Shown: piece by piece, positions 33,546-46,924 of the stretch
How the letters are laid out: each line of letters opens with the position of its first letter
Numbering within the stretch: the stretch's first letter is position 1
Origin: Lolium rigidum
Lineage: Eukaryota; Streptophyta; Magnoliopsida; Poales; Poaceae
Assembly: GCF_022539505.1 (NCBI RefSeq)
Contig: NC_061512.1
Coordinates: forward strand, 151,697,962 to 151,761,961
Reading direction: 5' to 3'
Length of the DNA: 64,000 nt
Made by a program: the position numbers and the translations under genes
Notes under the pieces: generated by a model
Told to the model about the DNA's origin: nothing
Database searches by the model: none
The model's input: only the letters and a program-made list of their open reading frames with translations

Positions 33546-36500
33546 TGTAGTGACCTCACTCGGTAGGGTGCTGATCCATGTGCTTTATTGTGCTAGTCCC
33601 GGGATCAATCGCTAGCACACACAGTTTAAGATGTAATACCAAGAAACAAAGGTCTTTATTACATCACATGATCCATATATACAAAATGACTTACAAATTG
33701 CATAGCACAAGGCTACCATTACATCAGAGTTTTACAACGAACAAACATATAGCATGGAGTCCTTCATCTTCATGTGCCACAGGCGAGCATGTTGAGGATA
33801 GACCCGTAACCCTAATCATCGTAACTCACTCGTCTATCAAATATCTGCAACAGGTAAAGTTACAGCCAAAAACATTTGGTCAATACTTTGAATGCATTGG
33901 CAATATGTCACTATTTAGTGGACACAAATGGCACCTAATACCTACATGTATATTTGGCTGGTGGAGTTTAGGCTCTTTGCAGAAAAGCGAGCATTTTCCC
34001 TACCTTTTGTAAACATCATTTGTATTTGAAAATATAATCCTAGAAGCATGAACCCAAGTTCTCATCACGCTGGCTCACCAGGGATAGACACTAGAGTCTA
34101 GCTTAATGCTACCCAAGTTTACCCATCAAGTTTTATTATGAAATTGGGATGAGAGAGATCTTCCAACAGCTCCAGGTCCAGTTGCTCAAAGTTGTCCGTA
34201 ACCGGGGACACGGCTAAGTACTTAGTTTTTAACACTCTGCAGAGGTTTGTACACTTTACCCGCACGACTTAGTCAACCCCTTTTCCACCATGATGCTCAT
34301 TTTGCTCAAATGGTTGGGAGAAGACTAAGACGAGACTATTTTCGGAAGTAAGGCCCTGAGCCCTCAGGACGGACCCGTACCAACCTACACATCTACATCT
34401 GCTGGTCACGTCGGGACAGGTCCCTACAACCTACTTAGTCAAGACAGAGCCCATATGACATGCGGCTGTACAAGAAGCTACTAAACATGAAACCTGTCCA
34501 ATCCCTTTTGTTCCTGGGCGGCGGACCCCACCAATTTTCACCGTGCAGACGTTCCACTCGTACCAATCCGCCCAGGTGTTTCATTCATCAAGTTGTTTTC
34601 ATTTATAAGAAAAATATATTTTCTTCATCTCATCTCATCATGATATCCCAACCACGTATCTAGTAGCATGGCTAAGCAAAACTACTTGCGATGGCAACCT
34701 AAGGAAAACTAGAGGAATCCTAAGACTATAGGATTAGCATAGCATAGCATATACTTTGAAAACATCATACACATGCAATATCTACTAAGTAAAAGCTACA
34801 TGCATAGAAAACATTAGGACATGAGTGACACTTGCCTTTTTGGTAAATTGTAGAGCATTCTCTTTGTCTCAGCAATACACGTAACTCTCCGTACTATCTA
34901 TAAGATAAAATAACACACCATAAACACAGATTCCAACAGAAACAAAATCAAGTAGGACAAACAAACTATTTTGTAAGATTTGTTATGCATTTGGTTTTAG
35001 CCTATATATCTTTTATGGCTCAATGTGAAAATGAGAATAGGACATTCAGATGGCTAGGCAGGAAAGGATCAGGATTAAGTGTGCAAAAATTTCTGGTGGA
35101 TAGCTATGCTTCTTAAGGATAATTTATTGCAAAAGAATTTATGCCCAAAAGAATTATAGAATTAATTATATGGTGAACATACTCAATCCCCATATCTGAA
35201 TTTGAATATTTGCAAATAGGTTTAACTATTTTGGGTAGTGGTACTAGCAGGATATAGGATTCTAATACGGATCCAACACAAAAAGAAATCAAGAGGATAG
35301 GGTTTATAGATTTGTAGATATGGCTAGTATATGGTTCAAAATCAAAATCTTCACTTCAGATTTTGAAAAAAAATCAATAATTAGGAAAACTGGTATCACC
35401 GGATAGAGAATTTAATTACAAATTAAATTCAAGAAGAATCACCTAAAACGGTGTTATGGATCAGAGGATATGAATTTTCGAAGTTGTGACATGAGCTAGT
35501 AACAATACAAGAACTGGTCGACCGATCAAACTGCACCGTGGCACTTGGAGCTGGTAACAATTCAGTTGCATGGAAAAAAACAAAGTATACGTGACCCATT
35601 TCTATGTTGGTGTTGGAACTAATCTTATTAAGCTACGGCTGTGTACCAACGTAGACAGATGACATCTATACACATGCAAAGCTAGTAGTTTTTAATTCGT
35701 TGTATGTATTGCTAGTTACAGAAGTGGTGCACGCTTGCATGGATCAAGGAGGAGAATTCGTGTGGACTTTCCGTAAGAAATCACTGGTGTTAGTGCTGAT
35801 TGGTGTGTACATGGGACTAGTGGAGATTAAGAAACAGATTAGGCCGTTGGGCTTGGCCGTGCGTGGGTTGCATATGTGAGCTATTTAAATCATTGAAATC
35901 GGCCAAGTATCGCTACGTGATAACAAGGAGAGGAAAAATGCTCAAGTGTTAACTTATAAGGGATGCTTACCAACGAGATTTGACGGGAGATTAGCTGAAG
36001 TAGTGGCTAGTGGCTGCGGGAGGTCTGATGGAGACAGCGGCGATGTAGACATCAGCGGAGCGAATGGAGTGGCGGACAATGCTCCTGCCGTCACGGTGAA
36101 GGACAGGTTCTTGGGAATCCTCGAAGGCGCTACTGGAGATGGCGGTGGACAACTGCAGCGGCGGTGGCGTCGGGTGCTCATCATGGGCGATCTCCAGCTA
36201 CGATTTGGATTAAACAGAGATATCAACGTGATGCGCAAGGTCTAGAGAGAAAGAAAAGAAGATGAATCAGGGCCTGAGTCCCTTATATCCGACAAAAACA
36301 GCGACGTCAGCTCTGTGGCCAGCGGCACAACGGCAAGACGGCCAACATCGATGATATGATGCAGCATCATGTCCTAGAGTAAGGCCTTGACGTAGGTAGT
36401 CTCCTGGTGCAGGGCATCGACGAGACGATCACCGAGGGCATCGGAATCACGCGATGAACTCGATTTTGTGGTTAAGAATGGCATGGTTGGTGTGGTCTGT

Positions 36501-37435
36501 ATAGACCTTATCTGGAGATACTTTGTGAACAAAAGTGGCGGAGTGGAATGAAAGGCACAGAGTGACGCGCTTAGATAGTCCCGGCATTGTCTGAGATCGG
36601 AGATCGGGAGAGGTGTGCCACCGGTTGGCATTCGGTGCACGACATAGGTCTGGGTGATTAAGGCAATAAAGAGGAGAAGTAATTCCCTGAACAGTTACTC
36701 CATTAAATTCCCAATAAGTTTCGTGTTTAAAGCTAGCCGTTTCGTGGTCTGGAACGTGCCATAGGAGGAGGGGAAGAGGTGCACACAACCATGGCCATGA
36801 GTGTAACGTATCTGTAGGTGAGGAGGAAGAAGACCATCTATGGCTGGTCGTTCGGTCTAGTTGGGCCAGGGAGAAATGCGGCCCAAGGAAAAAAATATAA
36901 GGAAGGAAGGAAAAAAAAATGTGCCACGGTGGGCTAATCCTAGATAGGTTGGATCGTTTCAATTTTTTCCCTTTATTCATTTTCTGACTTCTTTTTATTA
37001 TTATTTGATTTGCTATTTCAATCTGAATCAAATCTTGTTAGAAATTTTGAATAAAATATCAGTGTAAAGCTTATTCCATTGGGAACACTTTGGCCATATT
37101 TTTATTTGCAAACAAGATCTAGAGATTCAAAATAGTTCATGCACTTTGGTGTATATGACTACTTGGACGAGTATTTAGTAAGAAGGAGTTTTAGGGTCAT
37201 TGTTTTGCCGAATAGAATCATTTATGGTTTCAAAACCTTAAAAATAGAAATAGGTTGGTTTTAAAAAAATTCTTTGAAATCCAATGGTTTTATGAAATCT
37301 CTATTTTGGAAAATACTTATAAACGCAAAACAAACAGTTTTAATTTCTTGTGAAATTTTAATCAAGTCAACCATCAAGCACATAATTTTATTTTTATTTG
37401 ACATTCCAAAATTAAGAAAATTTTGGGATGTGACA
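33546..37435 (-). repeat. 3' LTR of G
   Basis: 3890 bp. It keeps the empty site of the Mutator-like insert (CTATTTAAATCATT near 35881). ORFs inside (35946-36245, 36374-36640, 36447-37031) recur unchanged in the other LTR because the DNA is duplicated, not as independent genes. Confidence 0.92.
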
Positions 37436-38951
37436 GACTACCACCCTTAAAAGGAATCTCGTCCTCGAGATTGGAGAAAGGCTAGAAATAAAGCTGGGTT
37501 TGGGTTATGTCTGGCTGGACTACCACCCTTAAAAGAAGCTTTTGTATGTAGTCTTAGGTCTTGGGTTTTGGCTAAGCTCATCTTGGTATTAGTTGGCACT
37601 GGGTCATCTTTTGAAACACACTTGGCTTCTCAGTGCTTATCCAATGAGGTTTATTTATTCACATATAGTGAACAACATATATATTAAAGGTGATTCAAAT
37701 AGGTTTCCTTCATAGTAGAACTTCTAATCAAAATGGTTGGTTGTGGAATTACTTTTGACACTGGTGGGTCACTCTTGGGTCAATCAGGAGACCAAGATGA
37801 AAGAACTTCACGACATTCCTCATCCACTGCATGTTGGTGTCTCCGACAACCTTCCACCATCTTTATCTAGTAGTTGGATGTTCATTCTCATTGTAGTCCT
37901 ACGCTTGGCAACACTTGCCATACTATAAGGGTATAATATTTCTCCGCCCTAAGGTTTAGGATTATTCGTCGACATCTCTTTTGTAGATATGTCTCTCTAG
38001 ATTCACAAAGTCAACATTACGAAAGTGAATAATAAGAGTAGTAGGAATGGTGATCAATCCATCCTGCACTCGGATCATTACTCCGTATTTGATTTATTGA
38101 ATCTCGTATTCTAACACTTTGTCAACCTCACAAGTTTGATAAAAAAAATATTCCATGGAGAATTGAATCAATATCTCAGTCCCCATTATTGAATTGTTTT
38201 GAAAACATTCTATCGATTTCCTTAACTAGGGTTTTGCGTATCTCACATTCTGCGCTTCTTCATCTTGATTGGGAACATCAAGGCTGGTTTGGCTAATGTC
38301 GTCTTCATGGCGGTTTGCCGAGAAAACACTTGTTAGGTTGGGTGTAGATGAGAATAGATAGAAATATTCTAAAGAAGGTTCCTACCCAAACACAACATAT
38401 CAAAGCAATTCATCATACAAACAACATCAAATAAGAATCAATCAACATGGTTCAAACACAAACAAACTATTTAGTATGGTCATACCACAATTTGGTATGA
38501 TCAATACGTATTAGGATATCGTTGGTGAATAAAAGAGAACTAGTGGTGGTCTCGTCTACTTCTGTCTCGAGTGCTTCAATTTTTTTTACTTCTTCGAATT
38601 GCTTCTAGGTATTGTGAAGTTTGGATCAGAGTCTTTCTTCAAGTTCTTCGTTTGGAACTCTATGCAACACTTCTTGTGGAGTCGGAGAATATCATGTGAA
38701 TCATCACTCTTCACGCTTTAGCAACTTGGTCATCATCAGCTCTTCGTTAATGGTTTTCATGAGGTAGGTTATCTAAGGAAAGAGGAAAACACTTTTGAAG
38801 TTGGAGTAGGTAAGAATACTAGAAGTCACAAAACAAACATCTTTTTAATATAAATATGATTATATAGATTTTTTTTAATCCTAGGGTGTTCCTAGTCTAA
38901 TCCAAACCTAGGGTCACGAACCTACGGTCAACACAATGCTCTGATACCATC
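37436..38951 (-). other. Internal region of G, non-coding
   Basis: About 1.5 kb without a credible ORF. Next to the 3' LTR is the minus-strand purine-rich tract AAGGGTGGTAGTC (repeated once at about 37522-37540). At the other end is the primer site. Confidence 0.85.
38938..38949 (-). other. Primer binding site, initiator tRNA-Met (G)
   Basis: The plus strand reads GCTCTGATACCA, so the minus strand has TGGTATCAGAGC, two bases from the 5' LTR at 38952. Confidence 0.9.
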
Positions 38952-41299
38952 TGTAGTGACCTCACCCGGTAGGGTGCTGATCCCTGTGCTTTATTGTGCT
39001 AGTCCCGGGATCAATCGCTAGCACACACAGTTTAAGATGTAATACCAAGAAACAAAGGTCTTTATTACATCGCATGATCCATATATACAAAATGACTTAC
39101 AAATTGCATAGCACAAGGCTAGCATTACATCAGAGTTTTACAACGAACAAACATATAGCATGGAGTCCTTCATCTTCATGTGCCACAGGCGAGCATGTTG
39201 AGGATAGACCCGTAACCCTAATCATCGTAACTCACTCGTCTATCAAATATCTGCAACAGGTAAAGTTACGACCTAAAAACATTTGGTCAATACTTTGAAT
39301 GTATTGGCAAGATGTCACTATTTAGTGGACACAAATGGCACCTAATACCTACATGTATATTTGGCTGGTGGAGTTTAGGCTCTTTGCAGAAAAGCGAGCA
39401 TTTTCCCTACCTTTTGTAAACATCATTTGTATTTGAAAATATAATCCTAGAAGCATGAACCCAAGTTCTCATCACGCTGGCTCACCGGGGATAGACACTA
39501 GAGTCTAGCTTAATGCTACCCAAGTTTACCCATCAAGTTTTATTATGAAATTGGGATGAGAGAGATCTTCCAACAGCTCCAGGTCCAGCTTGCTCAAAGT
39601 TGTCCGTAACCGGGGACACGGCTAAGTACTTAGTTTTTAACACTCTGCGAGAGGTTTGTACACTTTACCCGCACGACTTAGTCAACCCCTTTTCCACCAT
39701 GATGCTCATTTTGCTCAAATGGTTGGGAGAAGACTAAGACGAGACTATTTTCGGAAGTAAGGCCCCTGAGCCCTCTGGACGGACCCGTACCAACCTACAC
39801 ATCTACATCTGCTGGTCACGTCGGGACAGGTCCCTACAACCTACTTAGTCAAGACAGAGCCCATATGACATGCGGCTGTACAAGAAGCTACTAAACATGA
39901 AACCTGTCCAATCCCTTTTGTTCCTGGGCGGCGGACCCCACCAATTTTCACCGTGCAGACGTTCCACTCGTACCAATCCGCCCAGGTGTTTCATTCATCA
40001 AGTTGTTTTCATTTATAACAAAAATATATTTTCTTCATCTCATCTCATCATGATATCCCAACCACGTATCTAGTAGCATGGCTAAGCAAAACTACTTGCG
40101 ATGGCAACCTAAGGAAAACTAGAGGAATCCTAAGACTATAGGATTAGCATAGCATAGCATATACTTTAAAAACATCCTACACATGAAATATCTACTAAGT
40201 AAAAGCTACATGCATAGAAAACATTAGGACATAAGTGACACTTGCCTTTTTGGTAAATTGTAGAGCATTCTCTTTGTCTCAGCAATACACGTAACTCTCC
40301 GTACTATCTATAAGATAAAATAACACAACATAAACACAGATTCCAACAGAAACAAAATCAAGTAGGACAAACAAACTATTTTGTAAGATTTGTTATGCAT
40401 TTGGTTTTAGCCTATATATCTTTTATGGCTCAATGTGAAAATGAGAATAGGACATTCAGATGGCTAGGCAGGAAAGGATCAGGATTAAGTGTGCAAAAAT
40501 TTCTGGTGGATAGCTATGCTTCTTAAGGATAATTTATTGCAAAAGAATTTATGCCCAAAAGAATTATAGAATTAATTATATGGTGAACATACTCAATCCC
40601 CATATCTGAATTTGAATATTTGCAAATAGGTTTAACTATTTTGGGTAGTGGTACTAGCAGGATATAGGATTCTAATACGGATCCAACACAAAAAGAAATC
40701 AAGAGGATAGGGTTTATAGATTTGTAGATATGGCTAGTATATGGTTCAAAATCAAAATCTTCACTTCAGATTTTGAAAAAAAATCAATAATTAGGAAAAC
40801 TGGTATCACCGGATAGAGAATTTAATTACAAATTAAATTCAAGAAGAATCACCTAAAACGGTGTTATGGATCAGAGGATATGAATTTTCGAAGTTGTGAC
40901 ATGAGCTAGTAACAATACACGAACTGGTCGACCGATCAAACTGCACCGTGGCACTTGGAGCTGGTAACAATTCAGTTGCATGGAAAAAAACAAAGTATAC
41001 GTGACCCATTTCTATGTTGGTGTTGGAACTAATCTTATTAAGCTACGGCTGTGTACCAACGTAGACAGATGACATCTATACACATGCAAAGCTAGTAGTT
41101 TTTAATTCGTTGTATGTATTGCTAGTTACGGAAGTGGTGCACGCTTGCATGGATCAAGGAGGAGAATTCGTGTGGACTTTCCGTAAGAAATCACTGGTGT
41201 TAGTGCTGATTGGTGTGTACATGGGACTAGTGGAGATTAAGAAACAGATTAGGCCGTTGGGCTTGGCCGTGCGTGGGTTGCATATGTGAGCTATTTAAA

Positions 41300-42776
41300 G
41301 GAAAATGATCCTGTTCCCCCGGGGGCTGCGCTCGCTCGCAACCTCCGGGTGCGTAGCCCTCCGATGCCCAGAATCACGTGGTTGTCGTTCTCCTTGGCCC
41401 CACCAACCAGAGCCCAGAAAAAACCTCCAACCTTATCTTGCTCTACGATTCCCCTGATTTGCCTCGATGAAGCTCCACGCCGGAGTATACCTGCCTCGTC
41501 GCCTCGCCGCGGGGATCTCGGCCGCCTCGCCGCGGGGATCTCGTGCCTCTCGCCGCCTGGAGCTCGCCCGCCTCGCCGTTGGGAGCTCGGCCTCCACGCC
41601 GCGGGGATCTCGGCCGCCTCGCCGCCTAGAGCTAGCCCACCTCGCCGCCTGGAGCTCGTCGCGCTTCGCCGTTTCGGCGCAATCAAGGGAGGGCCATGCT
41701 CGCCGCGGAGCTCCGGCTGGCCCCGACTCCCTCCGACGACGGCGAGCTCCGCCCTTGGCCGCTATCTTCGCCGACCTCCTCCCCTGCAACTGCAACCATC
41801 GGTGAGCAGAGGTTGCCCCAACGGAGGGTCTACGGGTGCAACAAGCACCTCCATGTGTTGGCCACTCGCGTCTCTAGGGGCTTGCTGCTGGCCGTACAGG
41901 GCACTGCTACCTTAGGCACTTCGCGTTGCTGCTGGCCGAGGCCGGCGTTTCTACCTTGGTCATATGGAGTTGCTGCCTCGGGCGGGCGGCATTGCTGCAA
42001 ATGGCGGTGGCGGTTGATACAAATTTTCTGGCGAAGTCTCCGTCAATTTCTCTGTTCTGTATATTTTGCTACATGTGAACATTTTGTTGCTACAATCGTT
42101 CTATGATTTTACTATGTTAGCGTATATATTTTGTTACTAAGTATTTCAGTGATGTATTCGATGAAGTTTGTTTTCATACAATAGCAATGACCTCGCCGAA
42201 AACATTGTAAAAAATGCTGTGATGCTATATTATTTTTGCTATATTTGTTTTGTTGTTTTGCTACTTTAGTATAGAAATTTTGCTATGAGGCGTCCGGCGG
42301 TGTCTCTGGTGAGGATCTCCGGCGAGGCCGTCATCAATTCTCTGGAGGGTGGTTTTTTGCTACCATAGGCATAGGGCGGTGCTACTAGCAGCTTGTGGCG
42401 TTGCTGTCCTGATCGGACGGAGTTGCTGCAACCTCGAACGGCGTTGCTACCGGCTGCAGGCGATGTCTCCGTTGATGTCTTAGAGGATTTGCAGCATATG
42501 AATAAAAAAAATTGCTACAATTTATTTGCGGTTTTGCTACATCTGCGTAATATGTTTGCTACGTGGTCTCCGACGAGGTCTCCGGCGAGCCCAGCTTTTT
42601 ATTTTCTTTTCTGAACGAACCGTTTTTTGCTTCAGTCATTTGCTGCCGGAGGTGATTTTTTGCTGCCGGAGATGTTTTTTTGCTACATGCAAATCTAACC
42701 GTTAAAATGGTTGATCCGACGGCTGGGGACCCGGGGGCTGGGGAATCAGATCCCCGGGGGACGCCCAGCAGTTTCC
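41300..42776. mobile_element. Mutator-like DNA transposon, non-autonomous
   Basis: 1477 bp, flanked by the 9-bp duplication CTATTTAAA (41291-41299, 42777-42785), the hallmark of the Mutator superfamily. Imperfect terminal inverted repeats: left GGAAAATGATCCTGTTCCCC, right reversed GGAAACTGCTGGGCGTCCCC, both continuing into CGGGG. The empty site is intact in the other LTR of G. No transposase ORF. The interior has a GC-rich minisatellite at 41490-41670 and a later part with many TTGCTAC/TTGCTGC words. Frames through the minisatellite (for example 41467-41805) are repeat artefacts. Confidence 0.85.
41490..41670. repeat. GC-rich minisatellite inside the Mutator-like element
   Basis: Imperfect units of about 30 bp built on CTCGCCGCGGGGATCTCGGC and CTCGCCGCCTGGAGCTCG. 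Three frames stay open across it, which explains the overlapping ORFs on both strands. Confidence 0.7.
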
Positions 42777-44331
42777 CTATTTAAATCATTGAAATCGGCC
42801 AAGTATCGCTACGTGATAACAAGGAGAGGAAAAATGCTCAAGTGTTAACTTATAAGGGATGCTTACCAACGAGATTTGACGGGAGATTAGCTGAAGTAGT
42901 GGCTAGTGGCTGCGGGAGGTCTGATGGAGACAGCGGCGATGTAGACATCAGCGGAGCGAATGGAGTGGCGGACAATGCTCCTGCCGTCACGGTGAAGGAC
43001 AGGTTCTTGGGAATCCTCGAAGGCGCTACTGGAGATGGCGGTGGACAACTGCAGCGGCGGTGGCGTCGGGTGCTCATCATGGGCGATCTCCAGCTACGAT
43101 TTGGATTAAACAGAGATATCAACGTGATGCGCAAGGTCTAGAGAGAAAGAAAAGAAGATGAATCAGGGCCTGAGTCCCTTATATCCGACAAAAACAGCGA
43201 CGTCAGCTCTGTGGCCAGCGGCACAACGGCAAGACGGCCAACATCGATGATATGATGCAGCATCATGTCCTAGAGTAAGGCCTTGACGTAGGTAGTCTCC
43301 TGGTGCAGGGCATCGACGAGACGATCACCGAGGGCATCGGAATCACGCGATGAACTCGATTTTGTGGTTAAGAATGGCATGGTTGGTGTGGTCTGTATAG
43401 ACCTTATCTGGAGATACTTTGTGAACAAAAGTGGCGGAGTGGAATGAAAGGCACAGAGTGACGCGCTTAGATAGTCCCGGCATTGTCTGAGATCGGAGAT
43501 CGGGAGAGGTGTGCCACCGGTTGGCATTCGGTGCACGACATAGGTCTGGGTGATTAAGGCAATAAAGAGGAGAAGTAATTCCCTGAACAGTTACTCCATT
43601 AAATTCCCAATAAGTTTCGTGTTTAAAGCTAGCCGTTTCGTGGTCTGGAACGTGCCATAGGAGGAGGGGAAGAGGTGCACACAACCATGGCCATGAGTGT
43701 AACGTATCTGTAGGTGAGGAGGAAGAAGACCATCTATGGCTGGTCGTTCGGTCTAGTTGGGCCAGGGAGAAATGCGGCCCAAGGAAAAAAATATAAGGAA
43801 GGAAGGAAAAAAAAATGTGCCACGGTGGGCTAATCCTAGATAGGTTGGATCGTTTCAATTTTTTCCCTTTATTCATTTTCTGACTTCTTTTTATTATTAT
43901 TTGATTTGCTATTTCAATCTGAATCAAATCTTGTTAGAAATTTTGAATAAAATATCAGTGTAAAGCTTATTCCATTGGGAACACTTTGGCCATATTTTTA
44001 TTTGCAAACAAGATCTAGAGATTCAAAATAGTTCATGCACTTTGGTGTATATGACTACTTGGACAGTATTTAGTAAGAAGGAGTTTTAGGGTCATTGTTT
44101 TGCCGAATAGAATCATTTATGGTTTCAAAACCTTAAAAATAGAAATAGGTTGGTTTTAAAAAAAATTCTTTGAAATCCAATGGTTTTATGAAATCTCTAT
44201 TTTGGAAAATACTTATAAACGCAAAACAAACAGTTTTAATTTCTTGTGAAATTTTAATCAAGTCAACCATCAAGCACATAATTTTATTTTTATTTGACAT
44301 TCCAAAATTAGGAAAATTTTGGGATGTGACA

Positions 44332-45058
44332 TAATAGCATCAATCTTATCACTCAAGGAGGAGGTTTCTTTAACAGAATTTACCTTCTTACCTTGTGGAG
44401 TCCTTTCCGTGTGCCATTCAGAGTAATTGATCATCATATCATCAAGAAGCTTTGTTGCGGCGCCTAAAGTGATGGACATAAAAGTACCTCCAGCAGCTGA
44501 ATCCAATAGGTTCCGCGAAAAAAAATTCAGTCCTGCATAAAAGGTTTGGATGATCATCCAAGTAGTTAGTCCATGGGTAGGGCAATTCTTTACTAAAGAT
44601 TTCATTCTTTCCCATGCTTGGGCAACATGCTCATTATCAAATTGCTTAAAATTCATTATGCTACTTCTCAAAGATATAATTTTAGCAGGAGGATAATATC
44701 TACCAATGAAAGCATCTTTACATTTAGTCCATGAATCAATACTATTTTTAGGCAAAGATAGCAACCAGTCTTTAGCTCTTCCTCTTAAGGAGAAAGGAAA
44801 CAATTTCAGTTTTATAATGTCACCATCTTCATCCTTGTACTTTTGCATTTCACAAAGTTCAACAAAATTATTAAGATGGGCAGCAGCATCATCAGAACTA
44901 ACACCAGAAAATTGCTCTCTCGTAACAAGATTTAGTAAAGCAGGTTTAATTTCATAAAACTCTGCTGTAGTAGCAGGTGGAGCAATAGGTGTGCATAGGA
45001 AATCATTATTATTTGTGCTTGTGAAGTCACATAACTTAGTGTTCTCAGGAGTATTCAT
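44332..45058 (-). pseudogene. gag: gag N-terminal part of D, cut by G
   Basis: It starts at the ATG 45056-45058 (MNTPENTKLCDF). It then has the retrotransposon gag domain: DDAAAHLNNFVELCEMQKY near residue 60, FPFSLRGRAKDWL, CKDAFIGRYYPP, VAQAWERMKSL, and FYAGL near 175. Gag is the structural protein that packages element RNA into cytoplasmic particles. G is inserted within the codons for the DAIM region, with TAATA duplicated; past the TSD the frame runs into the G LTR and ends at 44270. The other half is at 32161-33545. Confidence 0.88.
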
Positions 45059-45299
45059 TTTTAGCAATAGTAAATAAAGCAAACTAAATAAAGTAGAGTA
45101 AATGCAAGTAACTAATTTTTTTGTGTTTTTGATATAAAGAGCGCAAACAAGACAGTAAATAAAATAAAGCAAGTAACTATTTTTTGTATTTTTGATATAG
45201 AGAAAGCAAACAAAGCAGTAAATAAAATAAAGTAAAGCAAGACAAAAACAAAGTAAAGAGATTGGATGTGGGAGACTCCCCTTGCAGCGTGTCTTGATC
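45059..45299 (-). other. 5' leader of D with duplicated segment
   Basis: A segment with AAAAACACAAAAAATTAGTTACTTGC-like wording occurs twice in tandem (about 45100-45140 and 45165-45205). Similar doublets lie in the leaders of E0 (2945-3050) and E2 (55680-55785). No ORF of note. Confidence 0.6.
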
Positions 45300-45317
45300 T
45301 CCCCGGCAACGGCGCCA
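45300..45317 (-). other. Primer binding site, tRNA-Asp (D)
   Basis: The plus strand reads TCCCCGGCAACGGCGCCA, a perfect match, eleven bases from the LTR. Confidence 0.9.
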
Positions 45318-45328
45318 GAAAACAGTCT

Positions 45329-46919
45329 TGATGGCGCGTCATGTACACGTCCGTTGGGAACCCCAAGAGGAAGGTGTGATGCACACAGCATTAAGTTTTC
45401 CCTCAGAAAGAAACCAAGGTTATCGAACCAGTAGGAGATGAAGGCCACGTGAAGGTTGTTGGTGGAGGAGTGTAGTGCAGCGCAACACCAGAGATTCCGG
45501 CGCCAACGTGGAACCTGCACAACACAACCAAAATACTTTGCCCCAACTTAACAGTGAGGTTGTCAATCTCACCGGCTTGCTGTAAACAAAGGATTAAACG
45601 TATGGTGTGGAGAATGATGTTTGCTTGTGAAGAACAACAGAGAACGAGAGATTGCAGTTGATTGTATTTCAGATGTAAAAGAATGGACCGGGGTCCACAG
45701 TTCACTAGTGGTGTCTCTCCAATGAGATAAATAGCATGTTGGGTGAACAAATTACAGTTGGGCAATTGACAAATAGAGAGGGCATAACAATGCACATACA
45801 TATCATGATGACTACTATGAGATTTACTTAGGGCATTAGACCGCTATCCAGCATGCATCTATGCCTAAAAAGTCCACCTTCGGGTTAGCATCCGCACCCC
45901 TTCCAGTATTAAGTTGCAAACAACAGACAATTGCATTAAGTATGGTGCGTAATGTAAGCAACACAAATATCCTTAGACAAAGCATTGATGTTTTATCCCT
46001 AGTGGCAACAGCACATCCACAACCTTAATTAGAACTTCCTGTCACTATCCCAGATTCAATGGAGGCATGAACCCACTATCGAGCATAAATACTCCCTCTT
46101 GGAGTCACAAGTATCAACTTGGCTAGAGCCTCTACTAGCAACGGAGAGCATGCAAGATCATAAACAACACATATATGATAGATTTATAATCAACTTGACA
46201 TAGTATTCCATATTCATCGGATCCCAACAAACACAACATGTAGCATTACAAATAGATGACCTTGATCATGATAGGCAGCTCACAAGATCTAAACATGATA
46301 GCACAAGAGGAGAAGACAACCATCTAGCTACTTCTATGGACCCATATTCCAAGGATGAACTACTCACACATCAGTTCGGAGGCGATCATGGTGATGTAGA
46401 GTCCTCCGGGTGATGATTCCCCTCTCCGGCAGGGTGCCGGAGGCGATCTCCTGAATCCCCCGAGATGGGATTGGCGGCGGCGGCGTCTCTGGAACTTTTT
46501 CCGTATCGTGGCTCTCGGTAATAGGATTTTCGCGACAGAGAGTTTAAGTAGGCGGAAGGGCAGAGTCGGAGGAGGCACGGGGGCCCCACACCATTGGCCG
46601 GCGCGGGCCCCTCCTTGGCCGCGCCGCCCTATGGTTAGGGCGCCTCGTGGCCCCACTTCGTATCCTCTTCGGTCTTCTGGAAGCTCCGTGGAAAAATAAG
46701 ACCCCGGGCGTTCGTTTCGTCCAATTCCGAGAATATTTCATGTGTAGGATTTCCGAAACCAAAAACAGCGAGAAAACGGAACCGGCGCTTCGGCATCTTG
46801 TTAATAGGTTAGTGCCGGAAAATGCATATAAATGATGTAAAGTGTGTATAAAACATGTGAGTATTGTCATAAAACTAGCATGGAACATAAGAAATTATAG
46901 ATACGTTTGAGACGTATCA
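45329..46919 (-). repeat. 5' LTR of D (type B)
   Basis: 1591 bp, same type as the X LTR. It shows the uninterrupted site of the C insertion near 46575. Directly followed by GTGTG. Confidence 0.92.
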
Positions 46920-46924
46920 GTGTG

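Larger units (their letters stand above)
33546..44331 (-). mobile_element. G: large non-coding LTR retroelement (LARD-like)
   Basis: Two LTRs of about 3.89 kb (33546-37435 and 38952-44331 without its insert), minus-strand termini TGTCACATCCC and GTCACTACA. The internal region is 1.5 kb with a Met-initiator primer site. The TSD is TAATA at 33541-33545 and 44332-44336. The LTRs differ at only a few sites, so insertion is recent. It interrupts gag of D. No protein-coding capacity is seen; movement would need proteins from other elements. Confidence 0.93.
38952..44331 (-). repeat. 5' LTR of G, with inserted Mutator-like element
   Basis: It matches 33546-37435 except for the insertion at 41300-42776 plus one 9-bp TSD copy; without them it is 3894 bp. 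Confidence 0.92.
21113..46919 (-). mobile_element. D: Gypsy-type gag-protease LTR retrotransposon, split by C and G
   Basis: Complete on the minus strand: 5' LTR 45329-46919, primer site 45300-45317, gag from 45058, protease ending near 32161, 3' untranslated DNA to 29539, 3' LTR 29538-21113. The TSD is GTGTG. C is inserted in the 3' LTR and G in gag. No reverse transcriptase, RNase H or integrase follows the protease, so D is non-autonomous too. The Gypsy/Athila-like assignment rests on the gag domain, the DLGA protease and the tRNA-Asp primer site. Confidence 0.9.

Noticed and set aside
35946..37031. Matching ORFs in both G LTRs (also 42842-43927)
   Set aside because: They recur because the LTR is duplicated. 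Both strands are open and nothing resembles a known protein.
41286..41915. 209-aa ORF across the Mutator-like insertion
   Set aside because: It starts in the LTR of G and runs through a minisatellite that is open in several frames.
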